64,000 bases of DNA from Sandaracinomonas limnophila (GTDB taxonomy: Bacteria; Bacteroidota; Bacteroidia; Cytophagales; Spirosomataceae). Positions 43,472 through 52,464 of this stretch are shown piece after piece. Location of the stretch: the NCBI RefSeq assembly GCF_004005965.1, contig NZ_SACY01000001.1, forward strand, positions 186,001 to 250,000, given 5' to 3'. The notes under the pieces are model-generated. The model was not told where the DNA came from, ran no database searches, and was given only the letters and a program-made list of their open reading frames with translations. The first letter of the stretch is position 1. The number at the start of each line of letters is the position of its first letter. The position numbers and the translations under genes are program-made.

Positions 43472-44019
43472 TTTTCTTCATTTTTAAAGGAATACATGGT
43501 CTCATCTGCTTTAAATGTGCCATTATTGAAATTTTGAATAAAATTTTCGATTACATCATCCTCTAAAGTTGGAACATATAAAGCGGCTTCTATGCCTATT
43601 CCGAATTCAAATTGCTCATCTAATTGAATAAATTCAGAAACTTTTATTTCATCGGTTTCTTCTAATTCCTCAATTACCTCTAAAATCATCATTTCAACTT
43701 CTTCATCCAATTGTTCATTGGCCGTGTAAGTTTCATCTCTACTTTCTATTGGTATATATAAAGGGTATTCATTCATTACTTCGCGCTCTGCTTCTTCATA
43801 AATTACACTTGAATAATGTAATTGCAAAGTGTAAAGCATGGCGTCAAACACGACCTCTCTCCCATTGTAATTTCCAATGAATTGAATGTGTGCCATTTCT
43901 TTGTCATTGCCAATTGGCAAATCATCATCTTCTATGAAAATGAATGATTTGCCTTCAGCTTGACATTTTTCTTTAACTTTTTGAATTTCTTCGGCTAAAA
44001 AACCTGGATTTGAATTCAT
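43468..44019 (-). CDS. Acidic conserved hypothetical protein
   Basis: This 183-residue, very acidic cytoplasmic protein (IFIEDDDLPIG, DEEVEMMILEVIEELEETDEI) has no signal, membrane helix or Cys motif. I do not recognise the family. The order glnN, this gene, rsmE, with 12-bp and 4-bp junctions, implies co-transcription. The middle part (ATYNGREVVFDAML-like strands, about 45-75) suggests a compact alpha/beta domain with an acidic helix insertion. Confidence 0.6.
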   Translation of the reverse strand: MNSNPGFLAEEIQKVKEKCQAEGKSFIFIEDDDLPIGNDKEMAHIQFIGNYNGREVVFDAMLYTLQLHYSSVIYEEAEREVMNEYPLYIPIESRDETYTANEQLDEEVEMMILEVIEELEETDEIKVSEFIQLDEQFEFGIGIEAALYVPTLEDDVIENFIQNFNNGTFKADETMYSFKNEEN

Positions 44020-44031
44020 GAAATGTATAAA

Positions 44032-46239
44032 TTACTTGATTAATAATAATTCACGATACTTTGGTAAAGGCCACTCATCATCGTCAACAACAAGTTCTAA
44101 TTTATCCACAGCATATCTGATTTCATCAAAGAAACCTTTTACTTTCGTACTGTATAAGTGTGCTCTTTCTGCGATATCATCTACATTATTAGCTTCCTTA
44201 CGAGCTTCTGTCATTTCGTTTTGTAAACGAACAATTTTCGAAGTATACTCAGAAATTTTCTTAATCATTTCAATAGTAGGCTCATAGAAAGATTTATCTA
44301 TTCCAATTTCTTTTTGACCTTTTACATTTTCTACCAAAGATGTTTGGTATTTAATAGAAGTTGAAACAATGTGGTTAATAGCCATATCACCAATTACACG
44401 AGATTCAATCTGAATTTTCTTGATATAATTTTCTAATTCAATTTCATAACGAGCGTGCATTTCTTCTTTTGAATAGATGCCGTATTTGGTAAATAATTCA
44501 ATGGATTCTGGTCGTGTATAAACATCTAGTGCTTCTGGAGTAGATTTCAAGTTAGATAAACCTCTTTTTTCTGCCTCTTTAACCCACTCGTCTGAATATC
44601 CATTTCCTTCGAAACGAATCTTTTTAGACTCTTTGACATATTTTTTCAGAATCTCCATAATAGCCAATTCTTTCTTTACGCCTTTGTCTAAAACAGCATC
44701 AACATCTTTTCTGAAAGCAATTAACTGGTTTGCAACAATAGTATTTAGAATGGTCATTGGAGCTGCAGAGTTTGCTGACGATCCAACAGCACGGAATTCA
44801 AATTTGTTACCGGTAAATGCAAATGGTGAAGTTCTGTTTCTATCTGTGTTATCCAAAATCAATGATGGAATTTTGTTGATTCCTAATTTTAGATAAACAT
44901 TATCTCCTTTTTCTAAGGTAATATCCTCAATATCTTTCATTTTTTCCAAATCGTCAAGAACTTGACTCATGGTTGAACCCAAGAAAGCAGAAACAATAGC
45001 AGGAGGAGCCTCATTCGCACCTAAGCGGTGCTCGTTGCCCGCTGATGCAATAGAAGCGCGTAACAAATCGGCATTGTCATGTACGGCCTTCAATACATTT
45101 ACAAAGAAGGTTAAAAAGCGTAAGTTTTCTTTTGGTTTTGAAGAAGGGCCTAATAAATTAATTCCTGTATCAGTTGCTAATGCCCAGTTGTTGTGCTTAC
45201 CTGAACCATTAATACCAGCAAATGGCTTTTCATGGAATAATACTTTGAATTTGTGCTTTGTAGCCACTTTGTTCATTAAATCCATTAATAAAGCATTGTG
45301 GTCACAGGCTAAATTTGCTTCCTCAAAGGTTGGAGCTACCTCAAATTGAGCTGGGGCAACTTCATTATGTCGAGTTCTAACTGGAATTCCTAATTTCAAG
45401 GCTTCAATTTCAAAATCTACCATAAAAGCATTTACGCGATTAGGGATGGATCCAAAATAATGATCTTCTAATTGTTGTCCTTTTGCCGGCGCATGTCCAA
45501 ATACAGATCGTCCTGCCATCATTAAATCTGGACGAGCATTGTGTAAGGCTTCATCAACCAAGAAATATTCCTGCTCAATACCAACAGTTGGAATTACCTT
45601 ATTTACATCACGATTAAAAAATTCTTTAATGACAGCCGTAGCAGCTTTGTCAATCAATTCGATTGATTTTAAAAGAGGTGTTTTATAATCAAGGGCCTCA
45701 CCTGTATATGATACAAATACAGAAGGAACGCATAAGGTTGCAGTTCCAGTAGAGTTTTCCATGATGAATGCTGGCGATGAAGGATCCCATCCGGTATAGC
45801 CTCTTGCCTCAAATGTCGATCGAATACCTCCATTTGGAAAAGAAGAAGCATCTGGTTCTTGTTGAACTAAGGCAGAACCCTTGAATTTTTCAACAGCCTT
45901 ACCATTGCTTAAGTCAATATCAAAAAATGAATCGTGTTTTTCAGCTGTAGTACCTGTTAATGGTTGAAACCAGTGTGTATAATGAGTTGCTCCTTTTGAG
46001 ATAGCCCAAGATTTCATGGCAGCTGCAACTTCGTCTGCTGCATCACGGTCAATTTTAGACCCGGTTTGAATTGCGGTTGTGATTTTCAAATAAGCCTCTG
46101 GAGATAACAAGGAACGCATCACTTCATCATTGAAAGTCATGCTACCATAATAATCTGTTACTTTTTCTGAAGGAACCTTAACATTGGTACTCTGTCGCGT
46201 TTGAGCAAGGTCTAACGCTTTAAAACGATTGATAGCCAT
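44032..46239 (-). CDS. glnN: Glutamine synthetase type III
   Basis: The start at 46239 (735 residues, MAINRFKALDLA) is more usual for the family than an ATG at 46272. It has GSIII features: large size, WFQPLTGTTAEKHDSF, PTVGIEQEYFLVDEALH, EVAPAQFEVAPTFEEANLACDHN, NGSGKHNNWALATDTGINLL and NRTSPFAFTGNKFEFRAVGS. It makes glutamine from glutamate and ammonium in the cytoplasm. It is divergent from a second glutamine synthetase of another class, and first in an operon with an acidic protein gene and rsmE. Confidence 0.94.
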   Translation of the reverse strand: MAINRFKALDLAQTRQSTNVKVPSEKVTDYYGSMTFNDEVMRSLLSPEAYLKITTAIQTGSKIDRDAADEVAAAMKSWAISKGATHYTHWFQPLTGTTAEKHDSFFDIDLSNGKAVEKFKGSALVQQEPDASSFPNGGIRSTFEARGYTGWDPSSPAFIMENSTGTATLCVPSVFVSYTGEALDYKTPLLKSIELIDKAATAVIKEFFNRDVNKVIPTVGIEQEYFLVDEALHNARPDLMMAGRSVFGHAPAKGQQLEDHYFGSIPNRVNAFMVDFEIEALKLGIPVRTRHNEVAPAQFEVAPTFEEANLACDHNALLMDLMNKVATKHKFKVLFHEKPFAGINGSGKHNNWALATDTGINLLGPSSKPKENLRFLTFFVNVLKAVHDNADLLRASIASAGNEHRLGANEAPPAIVSAFLGSTMSQVLDDLEKMKDIEDITLEKGDNVYLKLGINKIPSLILDNTDRNRTSPFAFTGNKFEFRAVGSSANSAAPMTILNTIVANQLIAFRKDVDAVLDKGVKKELAIMEILKKYVKESKKIRFEGNGYSDEWVKEAEKRGLSNLKSTPEALDVYTRPESIELFTKYGIYSKEEMHARYEIELENYIKKIQIESRVIGDMAINHIVSTSIKYQTSLVENVKGQKEIGIDKSFYEPTIEMIKKISEYTSKIVRLQNEMTEARKEANNVDDIAERAHLYSTKVKGFFDEIRYAVDKLELVVDDDEWPLPKYRELLLIK

Positions 46240-46475
46240 ATTATGTGAATTAATTTTAGTAAAAATAGCCAAAATTTCCCTTGATTTAAAATTTGAAAAA
46301 TACTTTAATTGGATTGTTTTTTGGGGATTATTTAGAGAAAAATTGCATTTAATAGATTTTGTGGTTCAAAATTAGTTAATTTTTTAAACAAAAGTATTGT
46401 TTTTGTCAAAAGTAGGTTTAATTTTGTATTCATAATTCACGAAAAAACTATTTTTCAGCAAAAACAAGTATAAAA
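46240..46475. promoter_or_regulatory. Divergent regulatory region between two glutamine synthetase genes
   Basis: This 236-bp AT-rich region holds a plus-strand candidate promoter for the downstream GS: -33 ATTG (46396-46399), 19-bp spacer, -7 TAATTTTG (46419-46426). On the minus strand, candidate -7 elements TAATTTTG (46367-46374) and two copies of TACTTTTG (46389-46396, 46407-46414) could serve glnN. The opposing elements overlap, so the two promoters may compete. No sigma-54 site is seen. Confidence 0.45.
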
Positions 46476-47489
46476 ATGGCAAAGTCAAAATTAGAGTACA
46501 TTTGGTTAGATGGTTATAAGCCTACTCAAAGTTTACGTTCAAAAACTAAAATTGAAAACAACTTCTCAGGGAAATTAGAAGATTGTGATGTGTGGAGTTT
46601 TGATGGTTCTTCTACAGAGCAAGCTGTTGGAGGTTCATCTGACTTATTATTAAAGCCAGTTTTTATTTGTGCTGATCCTGCTCGTAAGAATGGATATTTA
46701 GTAATGTGTGAAGTATTGAATTCTGATGGTTCTGCGCATGAGTCTAATGGTCGTGCTACTATTGAAGACGATGATAATGATTTCTGGTTTGGTTTTGAAC
46801 AAGAGTATTTCTTGTGGGATCCAGAAACTAACAAGCCATTAGGATTTCCAGTAAATGGATATCCAGCACCACAAGGACCTTATTATTGTTCAGTAGGTGC
46901 TGCGAACGCATTTGGTCGTGATATTGTTGAAGAACATTTAGATTTATGTTTAGAGGCTGGTTTGAACGTAGAAGGTATCAATGCTGAAGTTGCTGCTGGA
47001 CAGTGGGAATTCCAAATTTTTGACAAAGGCGCTAAAGGAGCTGGAGATCAAATCTGGGTTGCTCGTTATATTTTAGAAAGATTAGGTGAAAAATATGGCG
47101 TTGCTATTAACTGGCATTGCAAGCCACTTGGACAATTAGATTGGAATGGTTCAGGTATGCATGCTAACTTCTCAAATACTACATTGAGAACTTGTGGTGA
47201 CAGAAAAGTTTATGAAACAATCTGCGAAGCATTTGCTCCCGTAGTTAAAGAACATATTGAAGTTTACGGTGCTGATAATCATTTACGTTTAACTGGAAAG
47301 CACGAAACTCAATCTATCGATCAATTCTCTTATGGAATTTCTGATAGAGGTGCATCAATTCGTATTCCAATTGTAACAGTGGAAAAAGGATGGAAAGGTT
47401 GGTTAGAAGATCGTCGTCCAAATTCGGCTGCAGATCCATACAAAGTTGCTTCTAGAATTATTAAAACTGTAAAAACAGCTAAGTTATAA
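46476..47489 (+). CDS. Glutamine synthetase, type II (eukaryote-like)
   Basis: This 337-residue protein has GSII features: LEYIWLDGYKPTQSLRSKTK, VWSFDGSSTEQAVGGSSDLLLKP, FGFEQEYFLW, GPYYCSVGAANAFGRDIVEEHL, NAEVAAGQWEFQI and WNGSGMHANFS. RLTGKHETQSIDQFSYGISDRGASIRIP ends the catalytic core. It makes glutamine and is far shorter than the neighbouring GSIII. Strong codon regularity suggests high expression. It ends in a strong terminator. Confidence 0.94.
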   Translation: MAKSKLEYIWLDGYKPTQSLRSKTKIENNFSGKLEDCDVWSFDGSSTEQAVGGSSDLLLKPVFICADPARKNGYLVMCEVLNSDGSAHESNGRATIEDDDNDFWFGFEQEYFLWDPETNKPLGFPVNGYPAPQGPYYCSVGAANAFGRDIVEEHLDLCLEAGLNVEGINAEVAAGQWEFQIFDKGAKGAGDQIWVARYILERLGEKYGVAINWHCKPLGQLDWNGSGMHANFSNTTLRTCGDRKVYETICEAFAPVVKEHIEVYGADNHLRLTGKHETQSIDQFSYGISDRGASIRIPIVTVEKGWKGWLEDRRPNSAADPYKVASRIIKTVKTAKL

Positions 47490-47515
47490 TTTAATTTTGC
47501 ATTTATATACTATTG

Positions 47516-47545
47516 AAAATGGCGGGATTTCCCGCCATTTTTGTT
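47516..47545 (+). terminator. Terminator after the type II glutamine synthetase gene
   Basis: AAAATGGCGGG and CCCGCCATTTT form a perfect 11-bp stem with an ATTT loop, followed by TG and more T. The remaining gap to mtaB holds only the mtaB promoter element. Confidence 0.93.
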
Positions 47546-47710
47546 TTAAAATCAACTAATAGATTTTAAATATAAGTTTAAAATTTGTGAAATTCTTTCT
47601 TCTTATTTAAGGGGAAATACGTACCCTTACCCCCTGCAATATACAGCAAAAAAAGTTCAGTTGTTTGATAAATTAATTTTCTCAAATTCGCTCCTTAAAT
47701 GCAATTTTAT

Positions 47711-47718
47711 TACCTTTG
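47711..47718 (+). promoter_or_regulatory. Candidate -7 element (TACCTTTG) for mtaB
   Basis: Exact TAnnTTTG match 17 nt before the mtaB start codon; no clear -33 element. Confidence 0.45.
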
Positions 47719-47735
47719 CGGGCTAATAAGTTTAC

Positions 47736-49055
47736 ATGAAAAAGGTTGCATTTTATACGCTAGGTTGTAAATTAAATTTTGCTGAGTCAAGTGCCATAGC
47801 TCGTTCTTTGGAGCCATTGGGATTCTCTCGTGTAGATTTTGCTGAACATCCTGATTTATTTGTGATCAATACTTGTAGTGTGACCGATCATGCAGATAAA
47901 AAATGCAAAAAGGTGGTTCGAGAAGCTAAAAAAATCAACCCCAATTCAGTTGTAGCAATAATTGGCTGTTATGCTCAGTTGAAACCAGAAGAGATTGTTC
48001 AAATTCCTGGAGTTGATTTGGTTCTTGGAGCAAATGAAAAATTCAAATTACCTGAATTAATTCAGCCATATTTAAATAAACCTTCCGAACAACATCCTAA
48101 AATTATTGCTTCGGAAATTCGATACGATTTAGATTACCATGCCTCCTATTCTTTAAATGATCGTACAAGAACTTTTTTGAAGGTACAAGATGGTTGCGAT
48201 TACCCTTGTTCCTATTGTACAATTCCTCTGGCACGTGGACAAAGTAGGTCAGGAAAAATAGCTGAAATTTTACCTTTGATTGAAGAGATTGGAACAAATG
48301 GAGTAAAAGAAATTGTTTTGACAGGAGTAAATATTGGTGATTTTGGTATTCAAAATGGTCAAAGAAATGAATCGTTTTTCGATTTAGTGAAAGCAATTGA
48401 AAACCAAAACGATGTACATCGTTTTAGGATTTCTTCTATTGAACCGAATCTACTAACCAATGATCTGATAGAATTTTTGGCTTTAAGTCAAAAGTTTGTA
48501 CCCCATTTTCATATTCCTTTGCAATCAGGATCCAACGCAGTGTTGCGATTGATGAAAAGAAGGTATCAGAGAGAATTGTATGTAGATAAAGTGGAGAAAA
48601 TTAAACATGTGATGCCGAATGCATGTATCGGAGTTGATGTAATTGTTGGGCATCCGGGAGAAACGAATGAATTGTTTTTGGAAACATTTGAGTTTATCAA
48701 TCAATTAGATGTAGCTTATTTGCATGTGTTTCCCTATTCCGAGCGACCAAATACTTATGCCGTGGCTATTCAACCCAAGGTGATAAGTAGGGATAAAACA
48801 GAGCGTGCGAAAATGTTACATATTCTTTCTGAAAAGAAAAAAAGAGCATTTTATGAATCTCAATTAGGCCTGAAAGGGCAAGTTTTGTTTGAGGAATCTG
48901 CTGAAAACGGTATGATGGAAGGTTTTTCTGAAAATTATATACGTGTTTCTGTGCCGTATGATCCTTTATTGGTAAATACAATTCAGCCTGTCCGCTATAA
49001 ATCCATTGATTCTAATGGATTAATGAAATCTGAAATTTTATTGCAATTGGTTTAA
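47736..49055 (+). CDS. mtaB: tRNA t6A37 methylthiotransferase MtaB
   Basis: This 439-residue protein has an N-terminal UPF0004 domain with three Cys (LGCKLNFAES, NTCSVTDHADKKC, IIGCYAQ). The radical-SAM domain has CDYPCSYC, and LQSGSNAVLRLMKRRYQRELY follows before the TRAM end. It adds a methylthio group to N6-threonylcarbamoyladenosine at tRNA position 37. It is probably monocistronic and ends convergently towards amt with a weak hairpin. Confidence 0.92.
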   Translation: MKKVAFYTLGCKLNFAESSAIARSLEPLGFSRVDFAEHPDLFVINTCSVTDHADKKCKKVVREAKKINPNSVVAIIGCYAQLKPEEIVQIPGVDLVLGANEKFKLPELIQPYLNKPSEQHPKIIASEIRYDLDYHASYSLNDRTRTFLKVQDGCDYPCSYCTIPLARGQSRSGKIAEILPLIEEIGTNGVKEIVLTGVNIGDFGIQNGQRNESFFDLVKAIENQNDVHRFRISSIEPNLLTNDLIEFLALSQKFVPHFHIPLQSGSNAVLRLMKRRYQRELYVDKVEKIKHVMPNACIGVDVIVGHPGETNELFLETFEFINQLDVAYLHVFPYSERPNTYAVAIQPKVISRDKTERAKMLHILSEKKKRAFYESQLGLKGQVLFEESAENGMMEGFSENYIRVSVPYDPLLVNTIQPVRYKSIDSNGLMKSEILLQLV

Positions 49056-49064
49056 AACAAAAAA

Positions 49065-49095
49065 GCCGGAATCTAAAAGTTTCCGACTTTATTTG
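49065..49095. terminator. Weak terminator between mtaB and amt
   Basis: AAAGCCGGAA and TTCCGACTTT pair with one mismatch across a short loop and lie between two convergent genes. Confidence 0.55.
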
Positions 49096-49143
49096 AAACA
49101 AAACCACAAGAATCATTAATCTGTGGTTGTATTTAATTGTTTT

Positions 49144-50484
49144 TTAGTTGATTGATTCGTCGTGTTGTGAAATATCTAAGCCAATTTTTTCTTCTTCTTC
49201 AGTTACACGTAATGGAATTAATGTATTTGTAATGATAAGTAAAATATAGGATCCAATAAAAGCAAAGGCAGAAACAATTACCAATGCAAGTAGGTGTTTG
49301 AAAAACAAGCCAGTTTCTCCATAAAATAATCCATTAGTTGTTACAGCAGCATTTACAGCGCTTGTAGCAAAAATACCAGTCATCAACATTCCAACCATTC
49401 CTCCAACACCATGACAAGGAAATACATCCAAAGAATCATCCAATTTAGAGTTTAATCTCCAATGAGCTAAAATGTTTGAGATTATTGCCGCAACAACTCC
49501 AATAAAAATAGCAACTGGAACTGTAACGAATCCAGAGGCTGGAGTAATTGCTACAAGACCAACTACTGCACCAATACAGAATCCAAGTGCACTTACTTTT
49601 TTACCTTTTGTTACATCAAAAAGTACCCATGATAAACCAGCAGCTGCCGCAGCAACGTGGGTTGTAGAGAAAGCAGTTACGGCTAAAGAAGAGGCTCCTA
49701 CCGCCGAACCAGCATTGAATCCAAACCATCCGAACCATAATAAACCAGTTCCTAATAAAACGTATGGAATGTTGGCAGGAGGTAAAATGTTTGATTCAAT
49801 ATGTGATTTTCTTCTTCTTAAATACAATGCTCCAGCTAATGCAGCCCATCCAGCCGACATGTGAACAACTGTTCCTCCTGCGAAATCTAAAACTCCTAAG
49901 TTGAATAAAAATCCATCAGGATGCCATGTCCAATGCGCCAAAGGTGCATAAACGGCTACACAGAATAAAATCATAAACAATACAAATGCTTTAAAGTTAA
50001 TTCGTTCAGCTAATGCCCCAGAAATAAGTGCAGGAGTGATTACAGCGAATTTCATTTGGAAAAATGCAAATAGAGCAAATGGAATTGTGAATTTTAATTG
50101 ATCTGCAGAACCTAAGGCTAATTTATGATCGAAAACATGGTTGAACATGAAAAAAGTTCGAGGGTCTCCGATGAATCCTCCGATGGAGTCTCCAAATGCA
50201 AGAGAAAATCCAAAAATAATCCAAATTACTGAAATAACCCCCATGGCAATGAAAGATTGCAACATGGTTGAGATTACGTTTTTGTGATTGACCATACCAC
50301 CGTAGAAATAAGCTAATCCGGGAGTCATTAATAGTACAAGTCCTGATGAAACTAACATCCAGGCGGTATCTCCTGTATCGACTCCTTCAGTGGGCATTGT
50401 TCCTGGTAATTCAGTGTATAATGCAAGAATGGAGAGTCCAATCAATACCAATAAAGGTATCCAAGTTGATTTTGAGTTTGCCAT
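49144..50484 (-). CDS. amt: Ammonium transporter
   Basis: This 446-residue protein has 11-12 hydrophobic helices and Amt motifs: DTAWMLVSSGLVLLMTPGLAYFYGGMV, FAGGTVVHMSAGWAALAGALYL (pore His) and WFGWFGFNAGSA, then DVFPCHGVGGMVGMLMTGIF (second His). An N-terminal extension of about 30 residues may be a signal or extra helix. It moves ammonium across the inner membrane. It is second in an operon after the porin; no GlnK gene is seen nearby. Confidence 0.95.
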   Translation of the reverse strand: MANSKSTWIPLLVLIGLSILALYTELPGTMPTEGVDTGDTAWMLVSSGLVLLMTPGLAYFYGGMVNHKNVISTMLQSFIAMGVISVIWIIFGFSLAFGDSIGGFIGDPRTFFMFNHVFDHKLALGSADQLKFTIPFALFAFFQMKFAVITPALISGALAERINFKAFVLFMILFCVAVYAPLAHWTWHPDGFLFNLGVLDFAGGTVVHMSAGWAALAGALYLRRRKSHIESNILPPANIPYVLLGTGLLWFGWFGFNAGSAVGASSLAVTAFSTTHVAAAAAGLSWVLFDVTKGKKVSALGFCIGAVVGLVAITPASGFVTVPVAIFIGVVAAIISNILAHWRLNSKLDDSLDVFPCHGVGGMVGMLMTGIFATSAVNAAVTTNGLFYGETGLFFKHLLALVIVSAFAFIGSYILLIITNTLIPLRVTEEEEKIGLDISQHDESIN

Positions 50485-50523
50485 AATTTTAAATGTTTAA
50501 ATGCTTGATTAATTAGTTTTGTT

Positions 50524-51663
50524 TTAAAATTTGTAAATAAATACTGTTCCAAAAGTGGTTTGTGAGCTGGTGGCTTTTCCTTTGCTATCTACAAATTGAT
50601 TTGTTTTGTAGGCATCGGTTCTTATTTCTGGTTTGATTAAAAGATGTCCTTCCGCAGCAGTAAAAGTAGCTGTAAGGGTTAATGATTTGACATCTGTACC
50701 TGTAGAATTTCCGTCAGCATCTATATAACGTAATGCTCTTGCACCAGAAGTGTTATCAAATACCTCATAGCGTGCTCCAAGGCTAAATTTATCAGTAAAA
50801 GCATAATTACTATAAAAGGCTACTCCACCCCATGTTTTATTGTTTCCAACGTTTCCGCCTCCTTGATAGTCACCTGTTTGGGAGCCATATGCAGCATTTA
50901 ATCCTACAAAATATTTAGAAGTTAATTGGTAGGAAGTTGTTAAATCCAATAAATTGTAACTACTCCCATCATTGTCATTAGACTCGTCTGATGTAATTCC
51001 ATTTAAATAAACGTTCCAACCTTCTTTAGGTGATATAAAATATTGAGCAATTAATCCTTTAGATGAATTGTTGTCATTTAAATTGTCGACATTATTTACA
51101 ACCCCTACCATCACTGATGATTTTTCTGAGAAGGCATAGGCAGCTTTCGCTCCAATATGGTAAAATGGTCCATTGTTAAACAAATTGGATAAGGAATAAT
51201 TGTAGTTGACTGGTGCGTCAATTACTTCGTAACCAATATGGGTACCGAATTGTCCAGCTGTAAAGGTTAATTTTTCACTTGCCTTCCAATTGAAATAGGC
51301 TTGTTTGATCGCGATGGCTGATGTTGCCTTTCCTTGGCCTAAAGGACCAATTACGTTGCCATATTGGCCAAGGTCTGCATTGGGGCCAAAAGTTAAATCA
51401 ACTACTACGTCTGAACTTTTAGTAGAGTAGTTGAATTTAGTTTGAACTAGTCCTAAGGAAAATTGATTTGATTTTTGATCGAATGCTCTTTCGTATCCAG
51501 AAACTCCCAAATTGCTTCTTGATGCAGGGCCATTTCCGTTAAATAAATAATACGAGTCGATGTAACCGGAGAAAGAAAATTTTGAACTTTCAGTTACCGT
51601 TTCTTGTCCAAATCCGCAAAATGCTAAAAGGGCTAAAACGAATGTTGTAAAGGACTTTTTCAT
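50524..51663 (-). CDS. Outer membrane porin (OmpL-like, beta-barrel porin-2 family)
   Basis: This 379-residue protein has a signal peptide (about 1-20), then amphipathic beta strands rich in Tyr, Asn and Gly. It ends in aromatic FGTVFIYKF, the outer-membrane insertion signal (terminal Phe). LTFTAGQFGTHIGYEVIDAP recalls the OmpL-like putative porin-2 family. It lies 39 bp upstream of amt and may let ammonium or small solutes cross the outer membrane. A 10-bp inverted repeat lies just upstream. Confidence 0.82.
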   Translation of the reverse strand: MKKSFTTFVLALLAFCGFGQETVTESSKFSFSGYIDSYYLFNGNGPASRSNLGVSGYERAFDQKSNQFSLGLVQTKFNYSTKSSDVVVDLTFGPNADLGQYGNVIGPLGQGKATSAIAIKQAYFNWKASEKLTFTAGQFGTHIGYEVIDAPVNYNYSLSNLFNNGPFYHIGAKAAYAFSEKSSVMVGVVNNVDNLNDNNSSKGLIAQYFISPKEGWNVYLNGITSDESNDNDGSSYNLLDLTTSYQLTSKYFVGLNAAYGSQTGDYQGGGNVGNNKTWGGVAFYSNYAFTDKFSLGARYEVFDNTSGARALRYIDADGNSTGTDVKSLTLTATFTAAEGHLLIKPEIRTDAYKTNQFVDSKGKATSSQTTFGTVFIYKF

Positions 51664-51849
51664 AGGCTTGATGATTTTTTTGTTATAAATGCTTGATTAC
51701 TGAAACAAAGATTAGGATATTTTTCAGTAATTACAAGAAAAAACAATAAAAATTAAACCTATTTTTTGTGTTTTTGCAAAAAATATGCAAAAAGTGGTTA
51801 AAATTTAAACTTAAAAATTAATATTTTGCAAAAATGAAGAACAGGAACG
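51664..51849. promoter_or_regulatory. Regulatory region upstream of the porin-amt operon
   Basis: A 10-bp inverted repeat, ATTACTGAAA (51696-51705) and TTTCAGTAAT (51722-51731), flanks a 16-bp spacer. On the minus strand the spacer reads TAATCTTTG, a near match to the -7 consensus. Further upstream two TTTTGCAAAA palindromes lie near 51773 and 51834. An operator that responds to nitrogen or ammonium is plausible. Nothing else is seen. Confidence 0.4.
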
Positions 51850-51967
51850 AGAGACTAGAGACGAGAAAAGAAATGAGAGACGAATTGATGGAATAAAAAA
51901 AGACGAGAGAAGCATTTCGCCATCTCTCGTCTTTTGTCTCTAGTTTCTATTCTCTCGTCTCTATTAT
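51850..51967. repeat. Period-7 purine/pyrimidine repeats flanking a hairpin
   Basis: GAGACTA/GAGACGA-type heptamers (51850-51883) and GTCTCTA/TTCTCTC-type heptamers (51936-51967) lie on either side of a 13-bp hairpin and are roughly complementary. The right arm starts at the ferredoxin stop codon. Confidence 0.75.
51893..51935 (-). terminator. Terminator after the ferredoxin gene
   Basis: AAAAGACGAGAGA (51898-51910) pairs perfectly with TCTCTCGTCTTTT (51923-51935) across 12 nt. On the minus strand it is followed by a T-run. The stem is made of the same GAGACGA-like units as the flanking repeats. Confidence 0.85.
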
Positions 51968-52315
51968 CTATTCCGCATGCAGCCAAGCTTTTTTCGCCAA
52001 CAAGGTTTCCTTGTCTTCTTCGTGGTCCGGATCTGGTACGCAACAATCTACAGGACAAACAGCCGCACATTGTGGTTCCTCGTGAAAACCTGTACATTCA
52101 GTACATTTATCAGGAACGATATAATAAAATTCATCAGATATTGGATCAATTGGTGCTTTAGCATCCATAGCAGAACCATCCTCCAATTCAACTTCAGTTA
52201 AGGCTGTTCCTCCAGCCCAAGTCCACTCCACTCCTCCTTCATATATAGCTGTATTTGGACATTCTGGTTCGCAAGCCCCGCAATTGATACATTCTTCTGT
52301 AATGATGATAGCCAT
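51968..52315 (-). CDS. 4Fe-4S dicluster ferredoxin
   Basis: This 115-residue ferredoxin has [12 protein letters not shown] for one cluster and [22 protein letters not shown] for the second, with an insertion of about 45 residues between them. It is the 'YfhL-like' long form common in Bacteroidota. It is a cytoplasmic electron carrier. The divergent neighbour is a LuxC-type acyl-CoA reductase, a pairing often seen in this phylum. A purine-repeat terminator follows. Confidence 0.92.
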   Translation of the reverse strand: MAIIITEECINCGACEPECPNTAIYEGGVEWTWAGGTALTEVELEDGSAMDAKAPIDPISDEFYYIVPDKCTECTGFHEEPQCAAVCPVDCCVPDPDHEEDKETLLAKKAWLHAE

Positions 52316-52464
52316 TTCTATAAAATTTTAAAAGACTTAGGTCTTTGTTGCTAAAAAATTTACGCAATTTACGAACAGAATTTTGAATAGTATATATTTT
52401 TAGTTGACTATTGTAAAAATTTTAGAACTTTGTATTAAATTATTTAATTGCAAACGTCAAGATT

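Noticed and set aside
47546-47710. Gap between the glutamine synthetase terminator and mtaB considered for a small RNA or riboswitch
   Set aside because: No stable stem-loop series or known riboswitch core is visible; only AT-rich sequence and the mtaB -7 box.
49472-49864. 130-codon plus-strand frame opposite amt
   Set aside because: The Ala/Thr/Pro-rich product is the complement of the Amt membrane helices; amt is clearly the real gene.
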